Shown: positions 53,716-64,000 of the stretch, in pieces
How positions within the stretch are numbered: the stretch's first letter is position 1
Layout of the letters: every line of letters starts with the position of its first letter
Source of the DNA: Endozoicomonas sp965199185
GTDB lineage: Bacteria > Pseudomonadota > Gammaproteobacteria > Pseudomonadales > Endozoicomonadaceae
Reading direction: 5' to 3'
NCBI GenBank assembly: GCA_965199185.1
Contig: CBDAQW010000032.1
Span: 105,427-169,426 of the forward strand
Length of the DNA stretch: 64,000 nt
Translations under genes and position numbers: made by a program
Notes under the pieces: generated by a model
Database searches by the model: none
Seen by the model: only the letters and a program-made list of their open reading frames with translations
What the model was told of the DNA's origin: nothing

Positions 53716-54405
53716 TTACTTCTGTTTAGCTTTCAGACGTTCGAGAACACTGTTGGCGCTGGCATCACCACTGGTAATACCGGCAGCCTTAAGCTTGCTT
53801 TGCAGATCATTCTCTGCGACATCGCCGGACATTTCACTGGCTGCTTCCATCTGTGCAGCACGCTCAGCCTGACGTTGTTTTATCCGCTCCAGAGATTCAG
53901 TAGCCGTCGCCATTTTAGAGTTAGCACCACTGTGACGAGCAGCCGTTGCCGCCTGAGCTTTTTGTACGGACTCTGTCGCCTTAACCGTATCGACCTGTTG
54001 TTTTAAACGACGTAGGTTGGCTTCTGCGTCAGTGATTGCTTTTTTCAGGCTGGTTACGCTGGCCGAAAAGCTGCTTTCCATTTCCTGCTCGGCAGTCAAT
54101 TGAGCCTCATAGTCTGCAATTTTGGTGGCCACGTCGGTAGCCAGTGCTTCATCACCCTGTTCAAGAGCTTTGATCGCATAACCTTCGTACTCAGCAATTT
54201 TTTCTTTTAACTCGGCACACTTCTGGGAAGCCAACTTTTGCTTCGCCATGATATTAGCCAGTTGCGTTTTGGATTGCTGCAACTGACTACTGGCTTCACG
54301 GATTTCCTGATCCAGGATGCGCAGCGCATTGCTATCGGCAATGGCTTCACCAACTTCATTGGTGGCACCTTTCAGGGCGGTCATCACTTTGCTCCAGATA
54401 CTCAT
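53716..54405 (-). CDS. yjfJ: PspA/IM30 family protein (YjfJ)
   Basis: A 229-residue, almost wholly helical coiled-coil protein: SIWSKVMTALKGATNEVGEAIADSNALRILDQEIREAS at the N-terminus and LRRLKQQVDTVKATESVQKAQAATAAR in the middle. PspA proteins bind stressed membranes and polymerise. The Gln/Lys/Ala-rich composition and length fit YjfJ. It is the second gene of the operon. Confidence 0.88.
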   Translation of the reverse strand: MSIWSKVMTALKGATNEVGEAIADSNALRILDQEIREASSQLQQSKTQLANIMAKQKLASQKCAELKEKIAEYEGYAIKALEQGDEALATDVATKIADYEAQLTAEQEMESSFSASVTSLKKAITDAEANLRRLKQQVDTVKATESVQKAQAATAARHSGANSKMATATESLERIKQRQAERAAQMEAASEMSGDVAENDLQSKLKAAGITSGDASANSVLERLKAKQK

Positions 54406-54443
54406 ATCTTGTTTCCTTTAATCCGTTTATTTATTGAGTTTTA

Positions 54444-55070
54444 TTAAGCGACAGATTCTGTCTGCAGGTGCTCACCATAGGCTTCGGTGGCCTTAATGGC
54501 GTTGGCAGCCAATGTTTCAATTTCCTGAACAATATTCTGCAACAGAGAAGCAGAACTGAGTGCACCAAATATGGTGTAGTAATCAGTGCCATCAGGAAAG
54601 CGATCCAGACTGATCGTAGACAGAGGGAAAAGTTTGTGCGTTCTTAACACTTCGTCATTCAGGGCATTACCGTCTTTGACCATGGATAGCGGCCAGAGCA
54701 CAGCATCTGCAATAATCTGCTCGCCGGATACCGTCATGTAAATGGGTAGATCACCAAACTCACCCATTACAATTTCAAGACAGGGTTCTGTGCCATCCAC
54801 CAGCTCAATTCTGGCACAGCCACTGGTGAACAGAGGATCATTGACCAGTGCATTATGCAACGTCTGAATGGTCCAGATATCTTGCGCTTGAGTCATGGTT
54901 TTGCTCCCTGAGACTGGCTCAGTGTTTGTTAATCTCAACTCTCGCTCTACGTCCCGCAGTTGCCCGGCATGCTCTGGGAGTATCCAGACTTCCTTCTTTA
55001 CCAGCCCCTGCTCACGCATTCTGGCGCGAAACTGGCGTTGGTAGTGGGCTGCGTTCTTTGGAGGAGCCAT
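54444..55070 (-). CDS. yjfI: DUF2170 protein (YjfI)
   Basis: A 208-residue protein. The N-terminal basic helical part (MAPPKNAAHYQRQFRARMREQGLVKKEVWI) resembles a ribbon or short DNA-binding region. The DUF2170 domain follows (IWTIQTLHNALVNDPLFTSG, LPIYMTVSGEQIIADAVLWP). The start at 55070 is preferred over a longer frame that runs into the palindromes upstream. It is the first gene of the operon and may regulate it; that is inference. Confidence 0.82.
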   Translation of the reverse strand: MAPPKNAAHYQRQFRARMREQGLVKKEVWILPEHAGQLRDVERELRLTNTEPVSGSKTMTQAQDIWTIQTLHNALVNDPLFTSGCARIELVDGTEPCLEIVMGEFGDLPIYMTVSGEQIIADAVLWPLSMVKDGNALNDEVLRTHKLFPLSTISLDRFPDGTDYYTIFGALSSASLLQNIVQEIETLAANAIKATEAYGEHLQTESVA

Positions 55071-55113
55071 GTTTCTTCTCTCTGTTTTTCTGGCGAAAGC
55101 AATCGCCAAAATC

Positions 55114-55138
55114 TTACATGTAATAAGCTTACATGTAA
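55114..55138. promoter_or_regulatory. tandem palindromic operators upstream of yjfI
   Basis: Two perfect 10-base palindromes TTACATGTAA (55114-55123 and 55129-55138) lie 15 bases apart, 44-68 bases upstream of the yjfI start. The spacing of one and a half helical turns and the location suit a dimeric repressor or activator site. The regulator is not identified. Confidence 0.6.
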
Positions 55139-55262
55139 TATATAGGTGCAATGAAATATTTCAAGCACCAAGTTTGTAAAAATGCTTCAGCATCATGAGA
55201 TGATTAGAGTTTTTAGCACAATAACCGATTATTTTGTTGATATCTCAATACCGGAAAGGAAA

Positions 55263-56133
55263 ATGAGTGAGGTAAACAGACCCGGACAAGGAAGACCAGT
55301 AAACCTGCAAACGGGTTCTGCTGATAAACCTTTACGAGCGCCTCAAAAAACAACCCGTCATGAAGGGAGTCACAATATCCGGAAAGCAACCTGATCCTCA
55401 TCTTGAACAGTTAACACCTGATCAGAGCTCCAGCATTGCTTTGCATGAAAGAAGTGCTGCTCTTATTAACGACGAACTCAAGAGGCATTACTTTAATAAG
55501 CATCGGGCTTTAGTGGACGATGCAACAGTAAACATCAATAGCATTCAAAATATTAGAAACAAACAAGACAAATTACTTAACCAGGCGCAAAGGCTTTATT
55601 TAGAAATAAAGAAACAGAATGCCATTCATCAGGCTATTGAATTATTAAATACCTCTCAAAATCATTGCAGCACCATGGAGATCAACCTTTATTTACCAGA
55701 AAAACCTTCACTGTGTTTCAGATCTGAAACATCGCCATATATCGTTAAAAAAGACTGCACGCACCGAAATATGGCAATCTATTCTGCTTCAGCAATCGCC
55801 ACACCATTCACGGTTGTTCGACGATATCAGGGCGACAAAATACAACGACAGGAAAATCGCTTCCATACGGTTAAAGATGTGTACCGCTTGTATAAGAAAC
55901 ACTTTCTTGACGCCAGGGAGATATTCTATCTACTCGATCAACAAAATGACAAAAACGCTGAACGGCAGCTCAATACTATGAAGGCTATTGCCAGACTGGC
56001 GAAAGCGTCGTTTGGTCTGGATTACAAAGAGTTTGAATGCCTGACACAATCAACCGTTGTTGAGGATGATCGTTTCAAACTCAGTTTTTCAAAGCCATTG
56101 CATGAAAAAGAAAAAAAAACCACCAACCATTAG
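55263..56133 (+). CDS. protein of unknown function, possibly frameshifted near its N-terminus
   Basis: GGAAAGGA directly precedes an ATG at 55263, giving a disordered, polar stretch MSEVNRPGQGRPVNLQTGSA that stops at 55394. A second frame shifted by one (55360-56133, 257 residues) carries the main protein, a helical coiled-coil region (IRNKQDKLLNQAQRLYLEIKKQ) and a basic C-terminal part. The first frame has the good ribosome binding site and the second has none. A single-base frameshift in the overlap is therefore likely, joining them into one protein. The family is not recognised. Confidence 0.5.
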
Positions 56134-56147
56134 AGACTGGTGGTTTT
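56116..56147. terminator. bidirectional intrinsic terminator
   Basis: AAAACCACCA/TGGTGGTTTT stem with the stop codon of the upstream gene inside the loop and T-runs on both strands. It separates the convergent unknown gene and cpdB. Confidence 0.85.
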
Positions 56148-56164
56148 CTCATCAAGAGGCGAGA

Positions 56165-58147
56165 TCAGTTATTCAGATCAATCTGATAAACGGCAAATCC
56201 AGCTTCATCAACACCCACTTTCTGAACAGCGTAAGCGGAATTATTAGCTATGAACTGCTCAGCCTTTTCAGAAGATGCCGTTTCAAAGGTGATGTTCAGC
56301 TTCTTATCTGACTGGATTGGAGCCAAACGCCAGTTGTTATCTGCACTTGGAACAACCTTACCATGCTCTTTGGTTTGAGCAGCAATGTAGTTCGACAAGA
56401 TAGTTCGGTTCTCGTCTGGAGATGCAAAGGCAACAAACTCATCGCCGGTACCGGCAAACTTTCCACCACCGTAGGCACGGTAGTTGTTTGTGGCAATAAT
56501 GAAAGCCTGGTTATCCTGAATAGGCTTGCCCTGATAAGTCAGATTCACGACACGATGAACATCGTTAACAACCTGACCTTTATCGTTATAACGGGCAGGC
56601 TTGGTGACATCGATCTGATAATTAACGCCATCCATTACATCAAAGTTGTAAGTACGGAAATTATCCCAATCGAGTAAAGGCTGCTGCTCAGTGCTATTCA
56701 CATCAATTTGTTTGAACTGACCCGCAGACCGCTCCAGCCATTCCCGAACTTCTTTGCCGGTCACTTTCAGAGCGACCAGAGTGTTTGGATAGAGGTACAG
56801 ATCGGCAGCATTACGGAAAGTCAGTGTACCTGCTTCAACTTCGGTATAGTTAGCAGGATCATTCTTACGACCACCGGCTTTGAATGGCGCAGCAACGGAC
56901 AGCACAGGAAGATCAGCCAGATCAGGATCACCCTGGATGAAGCGCTCTACATAATCTTTCTGAGCGTTGTTAACGATCTGTACGGTAGGATCATCCTGAA
57001 CCAATGCCAGGAAGCTGTACATCACATCGGAGGATTCACCGATTGGCTGATTGACAAAATCACGGGTGCCTTTGTGTTCAGCTTTAATACTGTCAACAAT
57101 TTCCAAATCCGCTTCTGCCAATGATTTGCCGGATGCACGATCAAACACAGCACGAGTACTAGACTGAGCAGAGACCACTTCCCACGAACCTTCGCTGTTA
57201 TCCAGCGTCAGATCAACCATACCCACGTGGCTACCCCAGCGACCCGGCATAACCGCAGGCACGCCATTAATGGTGCCTTTTTCAATATCAATTCCAGGAA
57301 TACCGGCAAACGCTTTAGCCGGGAATACCGCATGAGAGTGGCCAAACATGATCGCATCGATACCTTTCACTTCAGAAAGGTAATAAACAGAGTTTTCAGC
57401 CATCGCTTTGTAAGGCTCAGTACTCAGACCTGAGTGGGGAATAGCGATAACAATGTCTGCGCCCTGAGCTTTCATCTCTGGAACAAATTTCTTAGCAGCT
57501 TCCACAATATCACCAGCGATCACCTTACCTTCAAGGTTTTTGCGATCCCATTGCATGATCTGTGGTGGCACAAAGCCGATGTAGCCGACTTTTACGGTCT
57601 GCATCAGGCCATCAGAGTCTTTAAACTGCTGGTCTTTAATAATGAATGGTTTATAGAGATTTTTGCCTGTTTTGGTATCAATAACGTTGGCATTTACATA
57701 AGGGAATTGTGCATCATTGGTGGCTTCTTTCAGGAAGTCGAGACCATAGTTGAACTCGTGGTTACCAATGTTACCGACATCGTAGTCCAGCTGATTCATG
57801 GCTTTATAGGCAGGATGTACATCACCCGCTTTTAAACCTCTGGCTGCCATATAGTCGCCCATTGGCGAACCTTGAAGAAGGTCACCGTTATCGACAAGAA
57901 CACTGTTTTCTACTTCCGCTCGCGCCTGTTTTACCAGTGTGGCAGCACGCGCCAGACCAAACTTCGCCGTCGGCTTATCCTTGTAATAGTCATAGTCCAT
58001 GACATTGGTGTGAATGTCGGTAGTTTCGAGGATACGAAGATCAATCGTGGCCGAAAAAGCTGTGCCACTGATAGAAACGAGACTGGCCATAATAGCCGCA
58101 GAAAGTATTGATCGAGGAAAGCGCATAGGTAGGTTCTTTTTGTACAT
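56165..58147 (-). CDS. cpdB: 2',3'-cyclic-nucleotide 2'-phosphodiesterase/3'-nucleotidase CpdB
   Basis: A 660-residue periplasmic enzyme (E. coli CpdB 647) with a signal peptide ending SGTAFSA. The metallophosphoesterase domain has ILETTDIHTNV, VLVDNGDLLQGSPMGDY, IGNHEFNYGLDFL, IPHSG and MFGHSHAVFP as metal ligands. The C-terminal 5'-nucleotidase domain ends with ATNNYRAYGGGKFAGTG. It turns extracellular cyclic and 3' nucleotides into nucleosides, feeding the deo and udp pathways. An in-frame ATG at 58126 is an alternative start. Confidence 0.93.
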   Translation of the reverse strand: MYKKNLPMRFPRSILSAAIMASLVSISGTAFSATIDLRILETTDIHTNVMDYDYYKDKPTAKFGLARAATLVKQARAEVENSVLVDNGDLLQGSPMGDYMAARGLKAGDVHPAYKAMNQLDYDVGNIGNHEFNYGLDFLKEATNDAQFPYVNANVIDTKTGKNLYKPFIIKDQQFKDSDGLMQTVKVGYIGFVPPQIMQWDRKNLEGKVIAGDIVEAAKKFVPEMKAQGADIVIAIPHSGLSTEPYKAMAENSVYYLSEVKGIDAIMFGHSHAVFPAKAFAGIPGIDIEKGTINGVPAVMPGRWGSHVGMVDLTLDNSEGSWEVVSAQSSTRAVFDRASGKSLAEADLEIVDSIKAEHKGTRDFVNQPIGESSDVMYSFLALVQDDPTVQIVNNAQKDYVERFIQGDPDLADLPVLSVAAPFKAGGRKNDPANYTEVEAGTLTFRNAADLYLYPNTLVALKVTGKEVREWLERSAGQFKQIDVNSTEQQPLLDWDNFRTYNFDVMDGVNYQIDVTKPARYNDKGQVVNDVHRVVNLTYQGKPIQDNQAFIIATNNYRAYGGGKFAGTGDEFVAFASPDENRTILSNYIAAQTKEHGKVVPSADNNWRLAPIQSDKKLNITFETASSEKAEQFIANNSAYAVQKVGVDEAGFAVYQIDLNN

Positions 58148-58384
58148 CTGTTTGAGTTTGTGCAGTATATGCTCAATTTATTACAGAAAGAACTGTCCTC
58201 GATCAAAAAAAGCACACAAAGTTATATCTATTTTCAGATACCCTGAAGACTGAGGCCTGCAGACAGTGTTTTGGTTATTAGATTTTCAACTATCCTCTAT
58301 AAGTACAGCTTATTAGCTCTACGTTCCATCAGGTTGCAAATTTTCCATCTTCACATAGTTGTATCTCTATTGAATAGGCTTACC

Positions 58385-59746
58385 ATGAAAGATCAAGAAG
58401 CCTTTAACTTCAGGCTGTGCGATATTCTGACATTTCTTATCCCGTCCCTGCTCGGTATTCTGTTATTTGTAACCCCGATTCGTTATGAAGGCGATGTTAC
58501 GATTCCGGTCGCGGTTCTTGCTAAAATCCTGAAAGAGGCAATAGGGACTAATATTACTGGCATTATTACTGGCATCATTACTTTTACAGGCTTTATGACT
58601 CTGGTAGTCAAATTATTTGAGCCAGATTCTATAGAGCGTCATCCATTCCTACTGGGCTTATTTAAACCCAATCCATTGTGGATCATCATTCGTTTTCTTG
58701 GAATGACCTTTGTTCTTATTAGTTTTTTTAAGGTAGGGCCTGAAGCGATATGGTCTGAAGCCACGGGCGGAATGGTTCTTAATGATTTACTGCCAACCTT
58801 GTTTACCGTATTTATTTTTGCCGGCATCTTACTGCCACTGTTAATGGACTTCGGGCTTCTCGAGTTGATCGGTGCAATGATGACTAAAGTGATGCGCCCT
58901 CTGTTCAATCTGCCCGGGCGTTCTGCGGTTAATTGCATAGCATCCTGGCTAGGTGACGGCAGCGTAGGCATTTTAATGACAAGCAGGCAATATCAAACCG
59001 GGCATTACACACACAGAGAAGCAGCAATAATCGGAACCAATTTCTCAGCCGTTTCTATAACGTTTGCTCTGGTTGTTATTGCTCAAGTGGGACTGGAACA
59101 CATGTTTGCTCCTTTTTACATGACTGTATGTGTGGCAGGCATCGTTGCAGCCATGATTGTTCCGAAATTACCACCACTATCCAACAAAAAAGACCTGCTC
59201 ATTGATGGCAAATCCCGTAACAACCATAAAGATAAACACCCAGAACCACACAGTAGCTTCTCCTGGGGATTAAATATGGCCATAAAAAAAGCATCTATGG
59301 TTCAAAAGCCTTCAATTATTTTGGTCGATGGTCTGAAGAATGCCATTGACATGGTTTTTGGTGTACTACCGGCCATAATGTGCATTGGCTCACTAGCTTT
59401 GATGATCTCTGAATACACGCCAGTATTTGATTATTTCGGAATGCCATTTACCCCCTTGCTTGAACTGCTTCAAATTCCTGAAGCAGAAGCGGCTTCTAGA
59501 GCAGTGGTCATTGGATTTGCAGACATGTTTATCCCTTCTATTTTAGCGGCATCAATAGAAAGTGAAATGACACGGTTTGTTATCGCAGCTCTATCACTAA
59601 CCCAACTTATTTACTTATCTGAGGTTGGAGCATTGCTACTAAGCAGCAAAATTCCTGTAACTTTATTAGAGTTGTTTTGTGTATTTATTCAGAGAACACT
59701 GATTACTCTGCCAATTATTGCCCTTATGACTCACCTTTTTTTCTGA
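58385..59746 (+). CDS. YjiH-type nucleoside-recognition (Gate domain) membrane protein
   Basis: A 453-residue protein with about ten membrane segments. It resembles YjiH: FLIPSLLGILLFVTPIRYEGDVTIPVAVLAKIL at the N-terminus, GRSAVNCIASWLGDGSVGILMTSRQYQTGHYTHREAAIIGTNFSAVSI in the middle, and VVIGFADMFIPSILAA near the end. The Gate (nucleoside recognition) domain suggests nucleoside or small-solute transport, unproven. The start at 58385 has AGG about eight bases upstream; the longer frame adds an untypical N-terminus. Confidence 0.82.
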   Translation: MKDQEAFNFRLCDILTFLIPSLLGILLFVTPIRYEGDVTIPVAVLAKILKEAIGTNITGIITGIITFTGFMTLVVKLFEPDSIERHPFLLGLFKPNPLWIIIRFLGMTFVLISFFKVGPEAIWSEATGGMVLNDLLPTLFTVFIFAGILLPLLMDFGLLELIGAMMTKVMRPLFNLPGRSAVNCIASWLGDGSVGILMTSRQYQTGHYTHREAAIIGTNFSAVSITFALVVIAQVGLEHMFAPFYMTVCVAGIVAAMIVPKLPPLSNKKDLLIDGKSRNNHKDKHPEPHSSFSWGLNMAIKKASMVQKPSIILVDGLKNAIDMVFGVLPAIMCIGSLALMISEYTPVFDYFGMPFTPLLELLQIPEAEAASRAVVIGFADMFIPSILAASIESEMTRFVIAALSLTQLIYLSEVGALLLSSKIPVTLLELFCVFIQRTLITLPIIALMTHLFF

Positions 59747-59815
59747 GTGAGCCAATGGGCAACACATTGCTCTAAGAGGATTATATTTTTTCAGCAGCAA
59801 CAACAGAGATTTCTA

Positions 59816-60215
59816 CTATTGATATACGCCTTCACTATGCAACAATCTCATCAAGACAAGCATAGGCAGTGATTTCAGTCCAGAACTCACCGCAAGGAGA
59901 AATGCCTTTTGGGTTTTCAATGCCATACGGCCAATATGGCCTGATTTGAGAATACTCCACACCAGTTCAACAGGGTTCAGTTCTGCTGAGTAGCGCGGCA
60001 GCAGTTATATCAAGAAGCCGCTCTTCTTTCTTGAGATACTTCATGGCTTTCTTGGCACTGTGCGCGGAATGACCATCGGTTACGATTCTTACAAGGCGAT
60101 CGTGGGATGCGACTATTTGCTTCAGAAACTTTATGAAAACATCGGCATTGAAGCGACCAGTAATCGTCTGTACGCATGTGCCTTTCACCACTAACAGCGG
60201 CGATCATGTTAATAC
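59816..60215 (-). pseudogene. IS630-family transposase remnant
   Basis: On the minus strand, GINMIAAVSG, TCVQTITGRFNADVFIKFLKQIVA and VTDGHSAHSAKKAMKYL are IS630 core motifs. After a frame change near 60000 come LPRYSAELNPVELVWSILKSGHIGRMALKTQK and the stop at 59816. Two or more frameshifts and the missing N-terminal half show decay. No terminal repeats were found. Confidence 0.8.
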
Positions 60216-60394
60216 CGAAGCCTGCGCCGCTTATATTCTGTATTATGAGTTAAGAATCAAAGCTCTAAAGGGTACAGAACTGAAGAAGGCTCAACCATCA
60301 ACGGGATTACAAAACTCTGCAAAATTGCGGGTGATAAGGTGAAACCCACTAATCCTGTTGCACCTATAACAACCGCTATCATATGGTTAGCCAC

Positions 60395-61801
60395 TTATAT
60401 GTATTTTTTAATCTGCTCTGGATGAAGGCTGATAATCTGGAACGGCAAGCGATTAACAAACCTTAGCCCCCAATTCAGCAGGTTTATTGCTCTGTCTTTT
60501 ATTCTTGCCACTGCAAATTCTCTCCTGGCTCTCAGATGAACATAGTTTTCATAGTTAGACTGATGGCTGGACATGTGGTCTGGCCGCTTATCATTTCGCG
60601 CCAGAGTCACCCCCAACTTAGTGGCGCAGATTAATCCATTATTCAGTGAACGGAAGTACGGTAATGCTGTTGCGCTGTCCCCAGCGAGAAAAATAGCTTT
60701 GTTGTCGCGGGTGGTATGAGCCACTTTCCGAGCCTGAAAGTAGGACAATGCATAGGGCGTGATTTCTTCGCTACCTATAACCCTGCTTTCTCCCATTGAT
60801 GCTTTCAGATCCTGAAGCAAGCAAATTTTATTTTGCAATGACTTTTTAACCATAGGCAGTTTAGCCGCATTTTTGAGCCTGAAACCAGCATCAAACAGTT
60901 GTTCATATTCTTTCTTGTTGATAAAGAAGTCCATGGTTACCATGCAATTCCCTTGCTCGTCTGGTTTACTGATATGTTCATCAACCTGCGACCCGATAAC
61001 CTTGGCCGCTGGATAAGCAGCTCTGAACCAGTTCCTCCAGCTTTTACCTAAAGGGCAGGAAGAACCATTGACTTTATAACGTACACGAACACGATGCTGC
61101 ATTTCCCGCCGCAAAGAAAATTCATTATTCTGATCAGTGTCAGACAATTCACTTAAATTAACATCCTCATTTGATCCAAGAATGGCCTTACGCATTTTAG
61201 AATGCGCTCCATCAGCGCCAACCAGCTGATCAAAATGTACTGTTTCCCCATTTTTCAGCTTGATACTACTACTCCCGACCTTAACTACTTCTGCACCATA
61301 ATTATTCACTGAAATGTTAAGGTTTTCTGCAACTTTCAGCAGGCTGTTCTCCAGCTCATGGCAAGCTATACGTCCACGGTTTTCCTTTATTTTTTTCTTA
61401 AGTGCAACCAGCCCGGGCGTCATTTTCGCACCACTGAAGCTACCAATATCCAGACGGACAGTATGCGTGCGCTTATATTCAGAGTATTTATCAAACATCT
61501 CGATATCGGCCTCAGGGTTGTTCAGCTTGTGCTGTATCGCCCCCCATAGCCCAACGGGGCCAGCTCCAACAAAGACCGTTTTTATATGTCGTTGTCCAAT
61601 TGGCTTTGGACCCCTGGAAAGGTACTCAGAGACTTCCCCGGCTATGTAGCAAAAGTTCTGGTAGGCATAAGTGATAAACCTCACCGGTAACCAGTCAATA
61701 GTACCGGTATCACGGCTATTGTCCTGGTGAAGTCGTTTTTGTCCAAGAGTAGGCTGTGTTGTCAGCTCTGAGTCGTTTGTTGTTCTGATGCTACTAATCA
61801 T
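60395..61801 (-). CDS. FAD-dependent monooxygenase with N-terminal extension
   Basis: A 468-residue protein. About 70 polar residues precede the FAD-binding motif TVFVGAGPVGLWGAI. The DG motif is LVGADGAHSKMRKAILG near residue 200, and the GD motif is IFLAGDSATALPYFRSLNNGLICA near 385. The region HELENSLLKVAENLNISV resembles MICAL-type hydroxylases, which oxidise protein methionines. Substrate unknown. Two terminators and the rRNA operon lie upstream on the same strand, so it needs its own promoter in the gap before 61896. Confidence 0.75.
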   Translation of the reverse strand: MISSIRTTNDSELTTQPTLGQKRLHQDNSRDTGTIDWLPVRFITYAYQNFCYIAGEVSEYLSRGPKPIGQRHIKTVFVGAGPVGLWGAIQHKLNNPEADIEMFDKYSEYKRTHTVRLDIGSFSGAKMTPGLVALKKKIKENRGRIACHELENSLLKVAENLNISVNNYGAEVVKVGSSSIKLKNGETVHFDQLVGADGAHSKMRKAILGSNEDVNLSELSDTDQNNEFSLRREMQHRVRVRYKVNGSSCPLGKSWRNWFRAAYPAAKVIGSQVDEHISKPDEQGNCMVTMDFFINKKEYEQLFDAGFRLKNAAKLPMVKKSLQNKICLLQDLKASMGESRVIGSEEITPYALSYFQARKVAHTTRDNKAIFLAGDSATALPYFRSLNNGLICATKLGVTLARNDKRPDHMSSHQSNYENYVHLRARREFAVARIKDRAINLLNWGLRFVNRLPFQIISLHPEQIKKYI

Positions 61802-61896
61802 GGCTGCATCCCTGTTTTAACCACTGTTGAAGCGATAGTAGAAAACAATTTGAAGAGTTTGTATGACAGGGGTGTCAGTGAAACTAACAGATAGCA

Positions 61897-61928
61897 AAAA
61901 GCCCGACAGATTTCTCTATCGGGCTTTT
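61897..61928 (-). terminator. second terminator downstream of the rRNA operon
   Basis: AAAAGCCCGA/TCGGGCTTTT stem with a T-run on the minus strand. It lies after the 5S rRNA and the first terminator. Confidence 0.85.
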
Positions 61929-61943
61929 GTTGGCTCTACATAA

Positions 61944-61976
61944 AAAACCCTGACCGCATAAACGATCAGGGTTTTG
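61944..61976 (-). terminator. first terminator downstream of the rRNA operon
   Basis: AAAACCCTGA/TCAGGGTTTT stem eight bases beyond the 5S gene, with T-runs on both strands. Confidence 0.85.
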
Positions 61977-61984
61977 TATTTAAT

Positions 61985-62101
61985 GCTTGACGATGACCTA
62001 CTCTCACATGAGGAAACCCCACACTACCATCGGCGATGTGTCATTTCACTGCTGAGTTCGGGATGGAATCAGGTGGTTCTAACACTCTATGGTCGTCAAG
62101 C
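61985..62101 (-). rRNA. rrf: 5S ribosomal RNA
   Basis: The minus strand reads GCTTGACGACCATAGAGTGT, then CCGAACTCAGCAGTGAAA and GATGGTAGTGTGGGG, closing with GTCATCGTCAAGC. These are the conserved helices and loop B/C of gamma-proteobacterial 5S rRNA. Ends pair over ten bases. Confidence 0.95.
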
Positions 62102-62278
62102 TAATTGGGTATGGAATCCAATACTCGCTTTAATGTCAGCAATCTACGATTGCCGACCTGCGATTTAAGCTTTAATTCTTGCTACACACTCTACTAGCGT
62201 ATGGCTACGACCTCCAGGGATGGAGGAAGTACTGAAAATCGTATGGAACGATTTCACGTAAATCATTTTGGCGTTATA
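62102..62278 (-). other. 23S-5S intergenic spacer
   Basis: About 177 bases between 23S and 5S rRNA. No tRNA gene is visible; it is part of the rRNA precursor. Confidence 0.7.

Positions 62279-64000
<1,722 letters not shown>

Noticed and set aside
62102..62278. tRNA gene in the 23S-5S spacer
   Set aside because: No cloverleaf with TTCGA-type T-loop and CCA end could be made out.

Overview
The window reads as chromosome of a gamma-proteobacterium of moderate GC content. The family-level similarities (DeoCABD, Udp, CpdB, the YjfIJKLMC set, F1Fo ATP synthase, TruC, YeiE-like and PunR-like regulators) fit Oceanospirillales. The many insertion sequences, decayed effector-like genes and a lineage-specific multigene family suggest an animal-associated Endozoicomonas-type bacterium; that placement is inference.

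Layout. 1-1031: end of a zinc/metal ABC uptake operon. 1067-5472: deoCA and deoBD nucleoside catabolism genes on the minus strand. 5473-7676: gene-poor stretch with a decayed cysteine-protease-like gene. 7677-17919: mixed housekeeping genes (PunR-like regulator and DUF1275 protein, ankyrin-like secreted protein, polar amino-acid ABC transporter parts, GST, long-type PyrF, carbonic anhydrase, cytochrome b561, zincin-like protein, Fic protein). 18154-19272: IS30 element. 19511-24334: four-gene envelope cluster (COG3014-like lipoprotein, LpoB-like lipoprotein, DUF6844-like periplasmic protein, CsgG-domain protein). 24381-28531: TruC, GNAT, unknown proteins and a flavoprotein.

28701-39780 is the most unusual region. 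It holds five paralogues of an unrecognised protein family, interleaved with ISAs1, IS4, IS66 and a second IS4-type element. One paralogue is split by two independent insertions, and the first of these elements is itself split by a third. Every junction can be resolved from target-site duplications, and removing the insertions restores a 217-codon gene of exactly the same length as its intact neighbour. A fossil of the 3' end of atpC between two paralogues records a tandem duplication.

39810-47303 is the complete atpIBEFHAGDC operon on the minus strand. It is flanked by the paralogue array and a YeiE-like LysR gene rather than by the glmU and rsmG/parAB genes common in gamma-proteobacteria. 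48743-50703 has small unknown genes and udp. 50805-55070 is a yjfIJKLMC-type membrane-stress operon with a double palindrome upstream. 55263-56133 is a possibly frameshifted unknown gene. 56165-59746 carries cpdB and a YjiH-type membrane protein. 59816-60215 is an IS630 remnant and 60395-61801 an FAD monooxygenase. From 61985 to the right end lie 5S rRNA and the 3' part of 23S rRNA on the minus strand, with two terminators downstream of the operon.

A functional thread runs through the stable genes: extracellular nucleotide hydrolysis (CpdB), nucleoside phosphorolysis (DeoD, DeoA, Udp), pentose-phosphate breakdown (DeoB, DeoC), a PunR-like regulator and a nucleoside-recognition membrane protein. 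Together they would let the cell use nucleosides as carbon and base sources.
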